From Calliphora vicina (Eukaryota > Arthropoda > Insecta > Diptera > Calliphoridae): a DNA stretch of 64,000 nucleotides. The stretch's first letter is position 1, and every line of letters starts with the position of its first letter. Location: contig NC_088784.1 of NCBI RefSeq assembly GCF_958450345.1, positions 61,427,247 through 61,491,246 of the forward strand. Direction: 5' to 3'. Position numbers and translations under genes: made by a program. Positions 54,531 through 64,000 of this stretch are shown here, in pieces. A model generated the notes under the pieces. That model did no database searches and was not told the origin of the DNA. It worked only from the letters and a program-made list of their open reading frames with translations.

Positions 54531-55377
54531 TTTTTGCTAAACATCAATAGAAATATATAGTTAAGAAATTTCAGTAAAATCGGCAAATGTTATCGATTTC
54601 ACCAACAGGGTCGAACTTAATTTTTTTTTATGTTCGGAATTTTCGAATTTCGAAATGTTCCAAATTAACACCATATTATTAGGGGATTTTGATGAAACAT
54701 TAAGTAAATATTCCATGAGTTTTAGAAATTAAAAGTTATTCAAAATTAACATTTAGAAGTACCTGTGCTCATAATAAGCCTTTTTTTAAATGCTAAAGAA
54801 ACTTTTTTTGATTGAATTACTATTCCTATAACCCGATTAACTAAAGTGGGTTAGTTTGGTCTAAATCTGGGTATACAGTTTAGTACTTTTATAAAATTAA
54901 TTTTTTTCTTGAGCACAACTTAAAATTTTTTGAGGCATATCTTTGTCCAAATAAAAATATGCTGATATGCATCTGAGTAATGTAAGAAGCAAGTATAGGC
55001 TTAATTGTATTAAGCTACCAAAAATGCATAACTGAGTACTCTTTTGTTCTTCAACTGGTACTTTCTGAATTTACTATAATACCGAACCTAGAATTAGGGA
55101 ATTAAATGATGATTTCCTAATTCATTATCCTGAATGAGTTAGGAGCTAAAAAAGTGGTACTTTTATAATGGTAATGGGCCTAGAAATGAAATTAACCATT
55201 TATGGTTCAGAGTGCATGAGTATTCAGATTTTCCTTATTGAAATGGTATTGTACTTTTTAAATATTTTTTAATAATGAATATAAAATTAACTCTGAAAGA
55301 GAATTTATAAAAGGTGATATTAGTGGTACGGTTCTTCACCTGAATGGTACCTTTTGAATTTTCTATAATAATGGTCT
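54531..55377. other. No gene seen
   Basis: AT-rich. Repeated phrases GGTACTTTTATA(A/T) and TGGTACCTTTTGAATTTTCTATAAT recur near 55060, 55150 and 55350, suggesting an old degenerate tandem repeat. Confidence 0.4.
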
Positions 55378-56120
55378 TAGAAATATTCAATCGAATAAAC
55401 TTTAATCGGTTAACCCATTAATTTTGGGCGGTTAACAGTTCGAATAATTTAAATTTGACGACTTTCAAATAACAAAAAATAAACCGATTAATTTCTATCG
55501 ATTAACCGAAATTTCTTTTTTTTTGCACTTTATATTGAAATACAGTTTTAAACACGGAAATTTTATTTCTTAAGTCGTTTTTTGAAATATAGTGCGAAAA
55601 CTGAAACTAAGGTATTTGGAAATGTCGTTTTTTCTAGAATGTTCTGTGTTGAACTTTGTCCTATTGAGTCAGAGGACGATATGGTAATAGACGAGACTGA
55701 AGACATTACTGAAACTTTAATAGTTTAGCTTATTTCTGACAAATACTAAACGAAAGTATTCAAAATCTTAAAAAATTCAAAAAGGATTTTTTTTGCTTAG
55801 AGGATTTTAAGTGCTTAGAAAAAACTAAAAAAAGAACTAGATATTGGATATTGTTTATCAGGCCAACATCCAGCATATACAATGAGTGTGAGTGCGGTGT
55901 TCAAGCCAAGTTTTATTAAAACTAAAAAAAATCGTTTCAAAGGAAAGCTAAATGCTTTCCTCGTGATCGTTTCGTGGTTTATTTTCAATATAAAATTTAA
56001 TTATTCGGTTAACCGAATAAGTTAAAATTAACCGATTATTAATTGATTAAATCTAATCTCCGATTAATTAATTGCACGATTAATCGATTAAACCAGAAAC
56101 CCGATTAATTGAATACCCTA
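55378..56120 (+). mobile_element. hAT-like element relic with palindromic AATCG/CGATT ends
   Basis: The right end read backwards is TAGGGTATTCAATTAATCGG, and the left end is TAGAAATATTCAATCGAATA, an imperfect inverted pair of the TAGGG type common in hAT elements. Both ends are filled with ATTAACCGATTAA-like palindromes. Inside, plus 55881-55985 reads FKPSFIKTKKNRFKGKLNAF and LVIVSWF, resembling the hAT C-terminal dimerisation motif (NRL....LNAL..(I/V)). An acidic stretch near 55660-55710 is also open. No convincing 8-bp target duplication was found. Confidence 0.5.
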
Positions 56121-56865
56121 TTAAGAACACAAAATATGGGTATGTATGGTATTTAAATGATACATTACGATTGAGTTAAAATCCACATTACAATGAACCA
56201 ATAAACATGAAACTAGATACATGTTGCCCTGAGTACCTTTTAGTACTTTTTCTTTATTCTAATGTTACTATTAAAATTTTATGGTCTACAATAAATATTT
56301 ATATTTATGGTATCAAAATCTTTGAAACAGATAAAAAATGGAATGAATGACATATATCTTTTAGAGAACAGATTCGGCTACAGATAAATTTGACAATACT
56401 AATTTTCGATGCTCCCAAGATCTAAAATAATTTTTTTTATTTTCAACTTTAGCTTTTTACGAAACGTCTACTTTTTACCCCATAATAATGAAAACATTTT
56501 CAAAAAAAAAAAAAAACAATTAAAAATTTTACTCGACTATTTTCGGATAACGTAATCGATGTTCGACTTATTTCCGACCAAAATGTCGTTTTCAGATTTT
56601 GGTTATGGTTACAACCGTAAAAAAGATAAATTTTTAACGGTTTCAGTCCATATGAAATGAAATTAAAAATAGTAATAATGAGGAACATTACGCAGTAAAG
56701 TCTTTCTGATTCCTTGTTGATTTCCGTATGCGTTTTATACAATAAATGAGTTTATAAACTTGAAGTATATATACAATACTTATTCTTATACAAATATATA
56801 CTCATAGAGATATGGTTCGGCATGGTTACGATAACTACACTGTGTTCTTTTTATTTTTATAATTG
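56121..56865. other. No gene seen
   Basis: AT-rich. The phrase ATGCTCCCAAGATCT near 56410 recurs near 62188, and both are flanked by TTTCAACTTTAGC or TTTTAGCTC-like sequence, so a small shared repeat exists. Confidence 0.45.
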
Positions 56866-57062
56866 GTCAATTCACAAGGTCTCTTATAATGTCATATTGA
56901 CATAATTTCCTAATATTTCACAATTGTTTAAAAATGTTGTTATTGCATTTCAAGCAGAGACCTGCGCCGAACCTGCTAAGTGTCGGTTAAGCCGAGCAGC
57001 AGAGTCGTAAAATATTATGACATTATGTCAATATGACTGATAAGAGATCTTGTAAATTAATC
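56866..57062. mobile_element. MITE with about 45-bp inverted ends
   Basis: ACAAGGTCTCTTATAATGTC followed by ATATTGACATAAT and TAATATTT at the left is matched in reverse by AATATTATGACATTATGTCA, ATATGACTGATAAGAGATCTTGT at 57011-57053. The centre is a GC-richer stretch (CTGCGCCGAACCTGC, GTCGGTTAAGCCGAGCAGC). No gene; superfamily unknown. Confidence 0.68.
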
Positions 57063-58228
57063 AAATATATTTAGCTTTCCTAAAGCTAACAAGAATACAT
57101 TTCATTGCATTTATCAATAATATTTAAATTGGGATTTAGCACATTAAAACTAAAACCTATTAAAATTTAATTTTGTACTAGTAATGATCATAATATGTTT
57201 GGACTACAATCATAAATCTTATAATATCATCATGTTGTTTCTCTGCGTGTACACTTGATATGTAGTAGTAGAGTTTATTTACGAGTGTTCATGAGGTAAA
57301 AGTTTGTACAACTATTTTAGTATATAAACACATATTTTACATACATAAATTTATGTACATATGTATGTATTTATGTGAATTTTTATTTTTGGACTCACTG
57401 TCTTTAACTGAAATGTATGTTCGTATATCGAGTGCTGATAAATGTTGAAAAAACTAAAAATGAATGATGTTTATCCATATATCAAGAAATGTAAACATAA
57501 AATTGAAATGACAGTTTTTTGGCGGGGTTATTCATTAAGCAAACATAAAAAGGAATAATATTATATATCTGTATGTATAAGTGTGTATGTATGTGTAAAT
57601 GCCTGTTGTTATTATATTTATTTAGTAATATATATGTATGTATATTCTGTTGTACATATAAGTTTAAGTATATTTACATACATCAATATATAATATAATT
57701 TTGCCCCCAAAAAATTATCAAAGTTCTTAACCAAAATTAAAAAGCATACATATGTAAGTATTTCAAGATTTCATGAAAATTGTATGTCAAGCTTTGGATG
57801 TATGTGAAAATAATCACATAATCATGAAACAGTCATTTGTACACATTGAAAACTCGGTACTTTAGACTATGAATAAATTTGGCACACATATATCCTATGA
57901 ATCTATTTTGACATTTTTATTTAAAATTTGTCTAATTATGAAAAACTGTCTATTTAAATAACGATTATATATTTTTGAAAAGTGACAATATTGGGCAATA
58001 AACTTACAGTGAATGCATATCTTATAAAGCTATTATTAGATTATGTTGATTGGAAAAACATGTGAAAGGTTACTTTTGAAATAGGTCTTACCGACACTCT
58101 ATAAAGCCTAACATAAGCCAAATGTCATACAAATTTCAATTTGGTAACACTAGTGGCAGCTTCGAACAAATTAAACTCAATTAAGATAACTTCACATTAA
58201 TAGAAATCACGTGATAGGTTTATAATTA
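57063..58228. other. No gene; ATGT/TATG simple-sequence DNA
   Basis: Imperfect TATGTATG, ATACAT and GTATGTAT runs dominate 57300-57680. No frame or RNA motif recognised. Confidence 0.5.
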
Positions 58229-58836
58229 CACAGTGGGACAGAATCAAAATTTTTTGGAAATAAATCTGGCCTTTCTAAACGGCTAGCTCGATCGGGACAA
58301 AATTTGACACAAGCGTAGCCAAGGACTATTCGAGTTTAAGATATTAAAATGGGCCATACAAATGTTCCAAAGGCGGCGCTATGGGGGCTCAAATTAGGGT
58401 ACCTTCGACATCCGATTTAAAAGATTTTTATATTTTTGTAAATATAAAATTGACATATCTAAACAAAAAATAGTACGGTATAAATGTGTATCAAGTTGTT
58501 CCTAATATTTGCAATCCTAGCAAAATTTTGATACAAATTTTAGTTTTAGAAACTCAATAAATAAATAAGAAATCTCAATGAAATTTTCAACATCTCTTAA
58601 ATTTTCCATTCTTAATAAAAAAAGTGTAAAAAAATGCTTAAAAATGGGAAAATAGCTTGAAAATAAATAGGGAACACATCAAGGTTTCCTAAGCTGCTTT
58701 CCATTTTCTATTCCCAGCATTGGGATTTTAGAACAAGTGGCCCAAATTTTAAATTTTTATAAAAAAATTTATATCGATCGAACCAGCCGTTTAGAAATGT
58801 AAAATTTGTTTCCAATAAATTTTAGTTCTGCCACAC
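58229..58836. mobile_element. Foldback-like element with about 67-bp TIRs
   Basis: The left arm ACACAGTGGGACAGAATC...TTTCTAAACGGCTAGCTCGATCG is repeated in reverse at 58768-58836 (CGATCGAACCAGCCGTTTAG ... TTCTGCCACACT). The centre shares GGGACAAAATTTGACACAAG-like phrases with the core of the 35976-37230 element (GAATGAAATTTGACATGTGC). No open frame. Confidence 0.65.
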
Positions 58837-59203
58837 TTTGCATTTGTAGGCTGTTTCATTTTTCAATTGCTCAGCAATACCGAACTCTTCAAACTATCAT
58901 CTATGGGTTTATTTATCTTTGGGTTAAAGACATAAACTTATGCATCGTTAGAGTAATATTTGAAAAAATAATAGCGACACCTTCTTGCTATTATGCTGTT
59001 CAAGGTCTTGTGGTATTTTTTAAACATCACTTCAGAAAAACGTGAACCTTTTTATTCAACAGGACGTTTTTATTCAACAGGACCTTTTTATTCAACAGCT
59101 AATTTGTTTGAAGAAATGGTGAACCGCGACAGCTTTTTGCATTGGCACCACCATAACATTCAAAGCTCTGAAAGATTGTTATTATTTATATATCAAAATC
59201 TGA
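58837..59203. other. No gene; small triplication
   Basis: Near 59048-59100 the phrase TTTTTATTCAACAGGAC occurs three times in tandem (unit about 17 bp). The surrounding frame of 72-79 codons has no recognisable motif. Confidence 0.45.
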
Positions 59204-59556
59204 TAGAGTAGGAGGGGGGCCATACGCCACTTTTGTTTTTGTATCGCTCTTGTTTCAAATACTTAGATATGTATATCTTATTATATTTTTTTAAGAATTT
59301 TACAGTGACCAAAAACGGCAATACCGCTCCACCCATGAGGAAAATTCACCAAGGGTATGGTGCAGAATTGTCAGAAGTATAATAAACAAAAATAACTTTT
59401 AACTTTAATAAAAAATATTTTCGGGAATTTACGAAAAAAAAAACATGATCGATAATTGCAAACAAAAGTTGATAATGAAACAGAATTGACTACTCTGTTT
59501 TCAAGTTAATCGGTGTTGGCAGATGTGCTTCTATGGTGAATGGTGCGCTTTCTAAC
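59204..59556 (-). mobile_element. TIR element family E, copy 2, internally deleted
   Basis: In reverse orientation to the copy at 48713. Left end TAGAGTAGGAGGGGGGCCATAC followed by GCCACTTTTG; then GTGACCAAAAACGGC and CTCCACCCATGAGG. The right end is CGGTGTTGGCAGATGTGC and ATGGTGAATGGTGCGCTTTC. It is about half the length of copy 1, with the middle missing. Confidence 0.72.
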
Positions 59557-60412
59557 ATATGCATATATCTAATATAAAGTTAATTAGTAGTCCAAGTTTG
59601 CAGATTTTCCAGAGCAAAATTCTACATAGCAAAACTATCTGAAATTTAGATGAAAATTCAGATTGTTTCATTAAATGTTTTTAATGAAAATATGTAATGG
59701 AAAGATATATGCCCATACCCTAATCTATACAAGCGAGTGTTACATAAAAATTATGCCACAATTTATATGAGAAAATGAATGATATAAATTCCGCACAAAA
59801 AGTAAAAAACAAAATTAGGGGGAAAAAAAGCTAAAAACCAAAAACACTCTAGCATAACTACTTACAGCAATTGTGTACAGCAAGCTACACATATGCAGCA
59901 CTAAAACAAATTATAATATTGAGGCGTAGGCGCTGTATTATGAATGTGTTTGAGTGTTTGCGTCTGTCTATCTGTATTGTTTGTGTACATATGTACATAA
60001 GTAAGTATGAGTGTAATCATTAATATTTGCATACGATTACGTAAGTCGTTTTTACATTCAACGTGCTGTCGTTGTAATTTTTATTTGTACTAAAGGAATA
60101 TTATAAAAGGTTGGTCGCATCTATTACTATTCCCTGTTACTTAAATTTGCTACGGTTGTCACTTAGTCAGGCAGCCATTCAGTCACTCAGTCAACATGTC
60201 GATGTTTAAATGAATGTATTTATGCATGCGTAATACGTTTGTTTTTTTTCGTTCTTTTATTTCATTATTATTATTATTATTATTTATACAATTCGTATAA
60301 TATTACACACACTGTCATGCACAGCAAAAGAGCGAACATTAAGGTATAATATAAAGTGGTATTAGTATGAGTGTTTGTATATTTATAAACATTCCTGATA
60401 TATACATACATA
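59557..60412. other. No gene; low-repeat segment with a TATAAAAGG motif
   Basis: 59930-60200 is relatively free of the repeat families here. TTATAAAAGG at about 60101 resembles a TATA box and GTCAGGCAGCCATTCAGTCACTCAGTC follows at about 60160, but spacing and context do not make a convincing promoter. (TTA)n occurs at 60265-60285. Confidence 0.35.
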
Positions 60413-60882
60413 CAGTGTCGGTCAAAATATATTATACTGATTATCAATTTCTCAGCGTATTTAGAAAGAAGAAACTGAGGCATCTCGAATTGTGAATACA
60501 TACGTTATTTGATTAACCTTGTATATTTTCAGCAAACTTATTTTTTAAGTTTCACCAATTTGGATTTATAGGGCATTTGAGGCAACACATCTGAAACTGC
60601 TCTATTTCTAGTAACGCATATGGATATATTTGAACTCTTTCACAGTCTATGCAACTTCCTTAGCTGGTGTGCATTTTTGTCGGCGATGAATAGGCGTCGA
60701 TGAATAGTTTCCACAGTCTAACTTTGGTAGACAACATTTTTCACAAATTTCTTTTGTTACAGTTGTGTAATATTTTGTGCAACCATATTTTTATATTTAT
60801 ATATATTTTTTTAGGCAAATTCGTTTTCCCTATGGAAATAGTATATAAGCAATTTTTGTCCAATTTAATTTAACCGACACTG
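60413..60882. mobile_element. Tc1-like non-autonomous element, 470 bp
   Basis: TA flanks (60411-60412 and 60883-60884). Ends CAGTGTCGGTCAAAATATAT and, read from the right, CAGTGTCGGTTAAATTAAAT: 10 identical bases and 13 of 14. Related ends are at 24417 and 46255. No transposase is legible inside. Confidence 0.72.
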
Positions 60883-60884
60883 TA

Positions 60885-62499
60885 TACAAATTATAAATTG
60901 TTGGCAATTTTTTTGCTGCTCTTTGTTTCTCAGTTATTTCAGTTTTCCATTGGTTGTTGTTACTGCTTTTTCCATATTAATGTGACCAGATGTTAAAGTA
61001 TGCAAAAAAAAAACAGAAATAAATCCAGCTTTTTAAAATTCGTTCGTCTGTCATTTCTTATATATTTTTTAATGTTTGCGGATATATAAATATTATACAT
61101 ACGTTGTATTTTTTTTTGTTTGCATTTGTAATACATATTTGCATAAAAAAAACTACAATTTGAATGCGTATGTATAAAATATGAAAATATTTATTAGCTG
61201 ATATAAATTTAACATGGCGTATGATTCATATTTAATGCATATTACACAAATTAAATATTAATCATACGTCACACGGTCTTATCATTGCATTTGGGAGATA
61301 ATCATAATTATGTTTTTAAAAATTATAATTTAAGTTTCTTTGACTGCAAATGATTAATTCTACAAAAATATGGAGGTGGCAGCAAACGAACTGTTTTGAA
61401 TTTTTTTTTTTAAAATTTCTACACAGATTCTTTATGGTTATAAACATACATTTTAAATTCGCTTTAAAAGGGTTAAAGTTCAAATTTTGTATATGAATTA
61501 TTAAATTATGCCCTAAATATTCTCTATTGATCAGACATGTAAGGCATTGAAAATGCAGGAAATCATTCTAAACATTTAAAAATATGTCCGTCCATCCGTC
61601 GTTAGAATAAATTAAAACAAGATATAGCTTAAATGAGGAGACCTAGAAATTTACCAAAAATAGTTATGGCTAATAGCAAACTTATGTCTCTAAAATTTAA
61701 ACAAAATATTTTGAAACGGTAAACTATTTTGCATCAAAATATTGGAACAATATTCAATAACAAACACTCTGAAACAAGTGTATATCTTTTTTCTAATTCT
61801 AATTTTATATTTATATTTAAAAAAAGCAAAAGATTTTATATTTGTTATGCATAGCTCTTCAATAGTTTTAGAGACATAAATTGAATACATGTTTGCTTAA
61901 TGTATTTTGCAAATTAAAATTTTGTATATACAATGTATATATGTATATATTTTTTTAATTCATATAAATTTGTTTGAACATTTCAACACTAAACAAGGAA
62001 ATAAACACACATTCAAATTCATAGACGACTGTATGTATATAAGCCCAATTCAAGTGTAAGGCCCCTCTGGCATATTGATACAATTAAGAGTTTCATTAAA
62101 AATGAAACAAGCTAAAACACATACACACACGCCTTCTCATAGATATGCATTAGGGCGATTGTTATATCTTCCGATTTCGATTTTTGATGCTCCCAAGATC
62201 TTTAAATGTTCTCTAAAAACCAAGTGCAACAAATTTGGGCAAAAATTTCTTATCTTATCAGAAATTTCGAGTTTTAGCTCAAGTAATCTTTTTTTAAAAA
62301 AATTTAAATAAATTAGAACTTGACAGCAAAAAAATCGTAAAATTACATGCATACATCTTAAATCCCAAAATTAAAATTTTCCAAAATTTTTTAGCGTGGG
62401 ACCTCTAACTATGTACTAGAAGTTGTATATTACGAACAAATAATCAACGAAATGTATTTAAATAAATAATTTTGACAAATTTGTAACCAAGAAGTAAAA
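60885..62499. other. No gene seen
   Basis: AT-rich. ATTAATCATACGTCACACGG near 61257 recalls the ATTAATCATACGTA phrase at 3052 and 3281. No assignable frame or element. Confidence 0.45.
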
Positions 62500-63088
62500 A
62501 GAAGTAAGAATTCGGCTGTACCGAATTTTATATACCCTTCACCAAATGACACCTAAAAATATTTTTTTTAAATATATTCATATAAAAATATTTTTTTTTT
62601 TCGAAATAGTTTTTTAATTTATTTTCAAAATTTTTTTTTTAAAATTTTTTAAAAAAAAATTTTTTTGGAAAGTAGAATTTATAACCAAATAATTTTTTTT
62701 GATAAAAAAATTTTTACCGATTTTGACCCATTATACGACCAACTTCTATAGGCTTATATACATCGTTACCATGAACTTTGAAATAACTGTCCATATTGTC
62801 TATATTAATGACTTCGTAATCCAGATATAGATCAAAAATAGGCCAAAAATCGCCGGAAGAATTTCCGATATATTGATGTATGAATCATGTATGTAAGTTT
62901 TTTGGAAGCTACGGAAAGCTGATTTCAACATATAGACAGACGGACAGGCGGACATGCATATATCGACTTCGCTATCTATAACGATCCAGAATATATATAT
63001 TTTGTGGGGTCGCAAATGAAAAATGTAGAAATTACAAACGGAATGACAAATTTATATATACCCTTGCCACTCATGATGAAGGGCATAA
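62500..63088 (+). mobile_element. DINE-1/mini-me-like repeat, family A copy 5
   Basis: AGTAAGAATTCGGCTGTACC start with the terminal hairpin, TTTTATATACCCTTCACC, the T/A-run region, CCGATTTTGACCCATTATA, (GACA/GACG)n GGACATGCATATATCGAC, AATATATATATTTTGTGGGG, ACAAACGGAATGACAAA and the GATGAAGGGCATAA end. Same block order as the copy at 29848. Confidence 0.75.
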
Positions 63089-63284
63089 AAATAGAATTTC
63101 CTCAAAATCCTACAATTATAAAAATTTCCAGCTATCCAGTTTCTCATTTATCGTTTATTACAACCGACAAAAAATTTTAAATTTTTTTAAATTTTTTATT
63201 TGAAATATGCATGACATTTAGGATTTGGTATCAATTTTTAATGGGTTATTTATGTCAGAAAATTGTTATATTTTTATATCTATG

Positions 63285-64000
63285 GCAGAGATGTAAATAA
63301 ATTATTAATTTTTAAATTAATTCGCGAATTATTCATGCAATGAATTAGCAAATCCTGAATTAATTCTTTTCACACAAAAAAATTAATTGAATGAAATTAG
63401 AATCAATTAAAATGAATTTGGTAAAAATTAATTGCAATTCGTTGCCAATTCAAATTAATTTGTCGAATGAATTACAATTAATTTCAAATTCAAATAAATT
63501 AGTGAAAGTGAATTGCAATTCATTTGAATTGAATTCATTTTGAATTTAGAAAAAAGAATTGGCAATTCTTGTACAACTCATTTGAATTGATTGAAATTTA
63601 AATTGATTTTGTAAGTAAATATCGTTTTTTTATTCAACTAATTCTTATATTAAAGACTGCAAGCATTACTCTCGTTTTGTATATCACCAGTATAGTCCAA
63701 AGACAAAAAATTCTTAGATTTGAAATTTCCATGATAAACTGGAATTGTCAGGTAGCGGCAGAATAGGAATTGAATGAGTTAATTGAAATTTTTGAAAAAG
63801 AAACTTAAATTTTTATTTTTCATTCCCCCTAGATATGCTCTTGAATTTGATTGATTGCAACTCATTTTGTTGATTTCGTTTATTTGATTTGCAATTCATT
63901 GTTCTAATTCATTTGAATTGGAAACGATTGATCAATTGATTTTGAATTCATTCAAATAATTTTGAATTTGTTAAAATGAATTGCAATTCACTTTAACAAA
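63285..64000. repeat. Palindrome-rich AATT repeat, possibly the left part of a hAT-like element
   Basis: Starting after CAGAGATGTAAATAAATTAT, the stretch is saturated with GAATTG, CAATTC and TTGCAATTCATTTGAATTG-type palindromes to the window end. The layout (unique end followed by dense short palindromes) resembles the elements at 32-446 and 55378-56120. No right end is visible in the window. Confidence 0.55.

Noticed and set aside
60101..60190. A TATA-box promoter (TTATAAAAGG)
   Set aside because: No initiator at the expected distance and no downstream coding sequence; A/T-rich DNA gives such matches by chance.

Overview
The window reads as intergenic or intronic DNA of an insect, most likely a calyptrate fly (blowfly or house-fly relative). 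It is very AT-rich, has no long open reading frames outside transposons, and is packed with short interspersed repeats. The fly assignment rests on the mixture of mariner, Tc1, Jockey/CR1-type and R1-type LINE remains with DINE-1/mini-me-like repeats carrying (GACA)n/(GTCY)n tracts. It is an inference. I found no host protein-coding gene, rRNA gene, true tRNA gene or CRISPR array.

Layout. 1-9.8 kb: a palindrome-rich hAT-like element inside an older repeat, a perfect hairpin, a decayed LINE endonuclease and a 30-bp minisatellite. 11-15.5 kb: a decayed LINE RNase H/C-terminal region and a decayed mariner. 17-21 kb: a 3-kb LINE (endonuclease plus reverse transcriptase, three breaks) inserted into a DINE-like repeat. 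24.5-32.2 kb: two uninterrupted (AAT)n tracts of about 5.3 and 1.6 kb separated by one DINE-like element, then a Tc1 transposase relic. 32.9-41 kb: a series of terminal-inverted-repeat (TIR) elements of PIF/Harbinger, piggyBac, foldback and unclassified types. 41.4-45.8 kb: a DINE-like element, a Tc1 relic, a second copy of the 3-kb LINE family and a mariner with another transposon nested inside it. 47-64 kb: more DINE-like copies, mariner relics, hAT elements, a tRNA-derived SINE-like segment and palindromic AT-rich repeats.

The most informative locus is 43364-45823. A 1282-bp mariner (19-bp core TIRs, TA target duplication) is split by a 1175-bp element with CACTAGTTTACAA termini and a TTA target duplication. 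Removing the inner element and one TTA makes the mariner transposase N-terminus continuous again, so the inner boundaries can be read to the base. The inner element encodes the two ends of a protein family that I recognise only as an uncharacterised, multi-copy invertebrate family. Its middle is deleted. Finding this protein between transposon termini suggests that the family belongs to a DNA transposon, possibly as its transposase.

All calls come from reading the sequence by eye. Family names rest on motif recognition and were not checked by database search. Element edges marked by a target duplication are exact; other edges are approximate by tens of bases.
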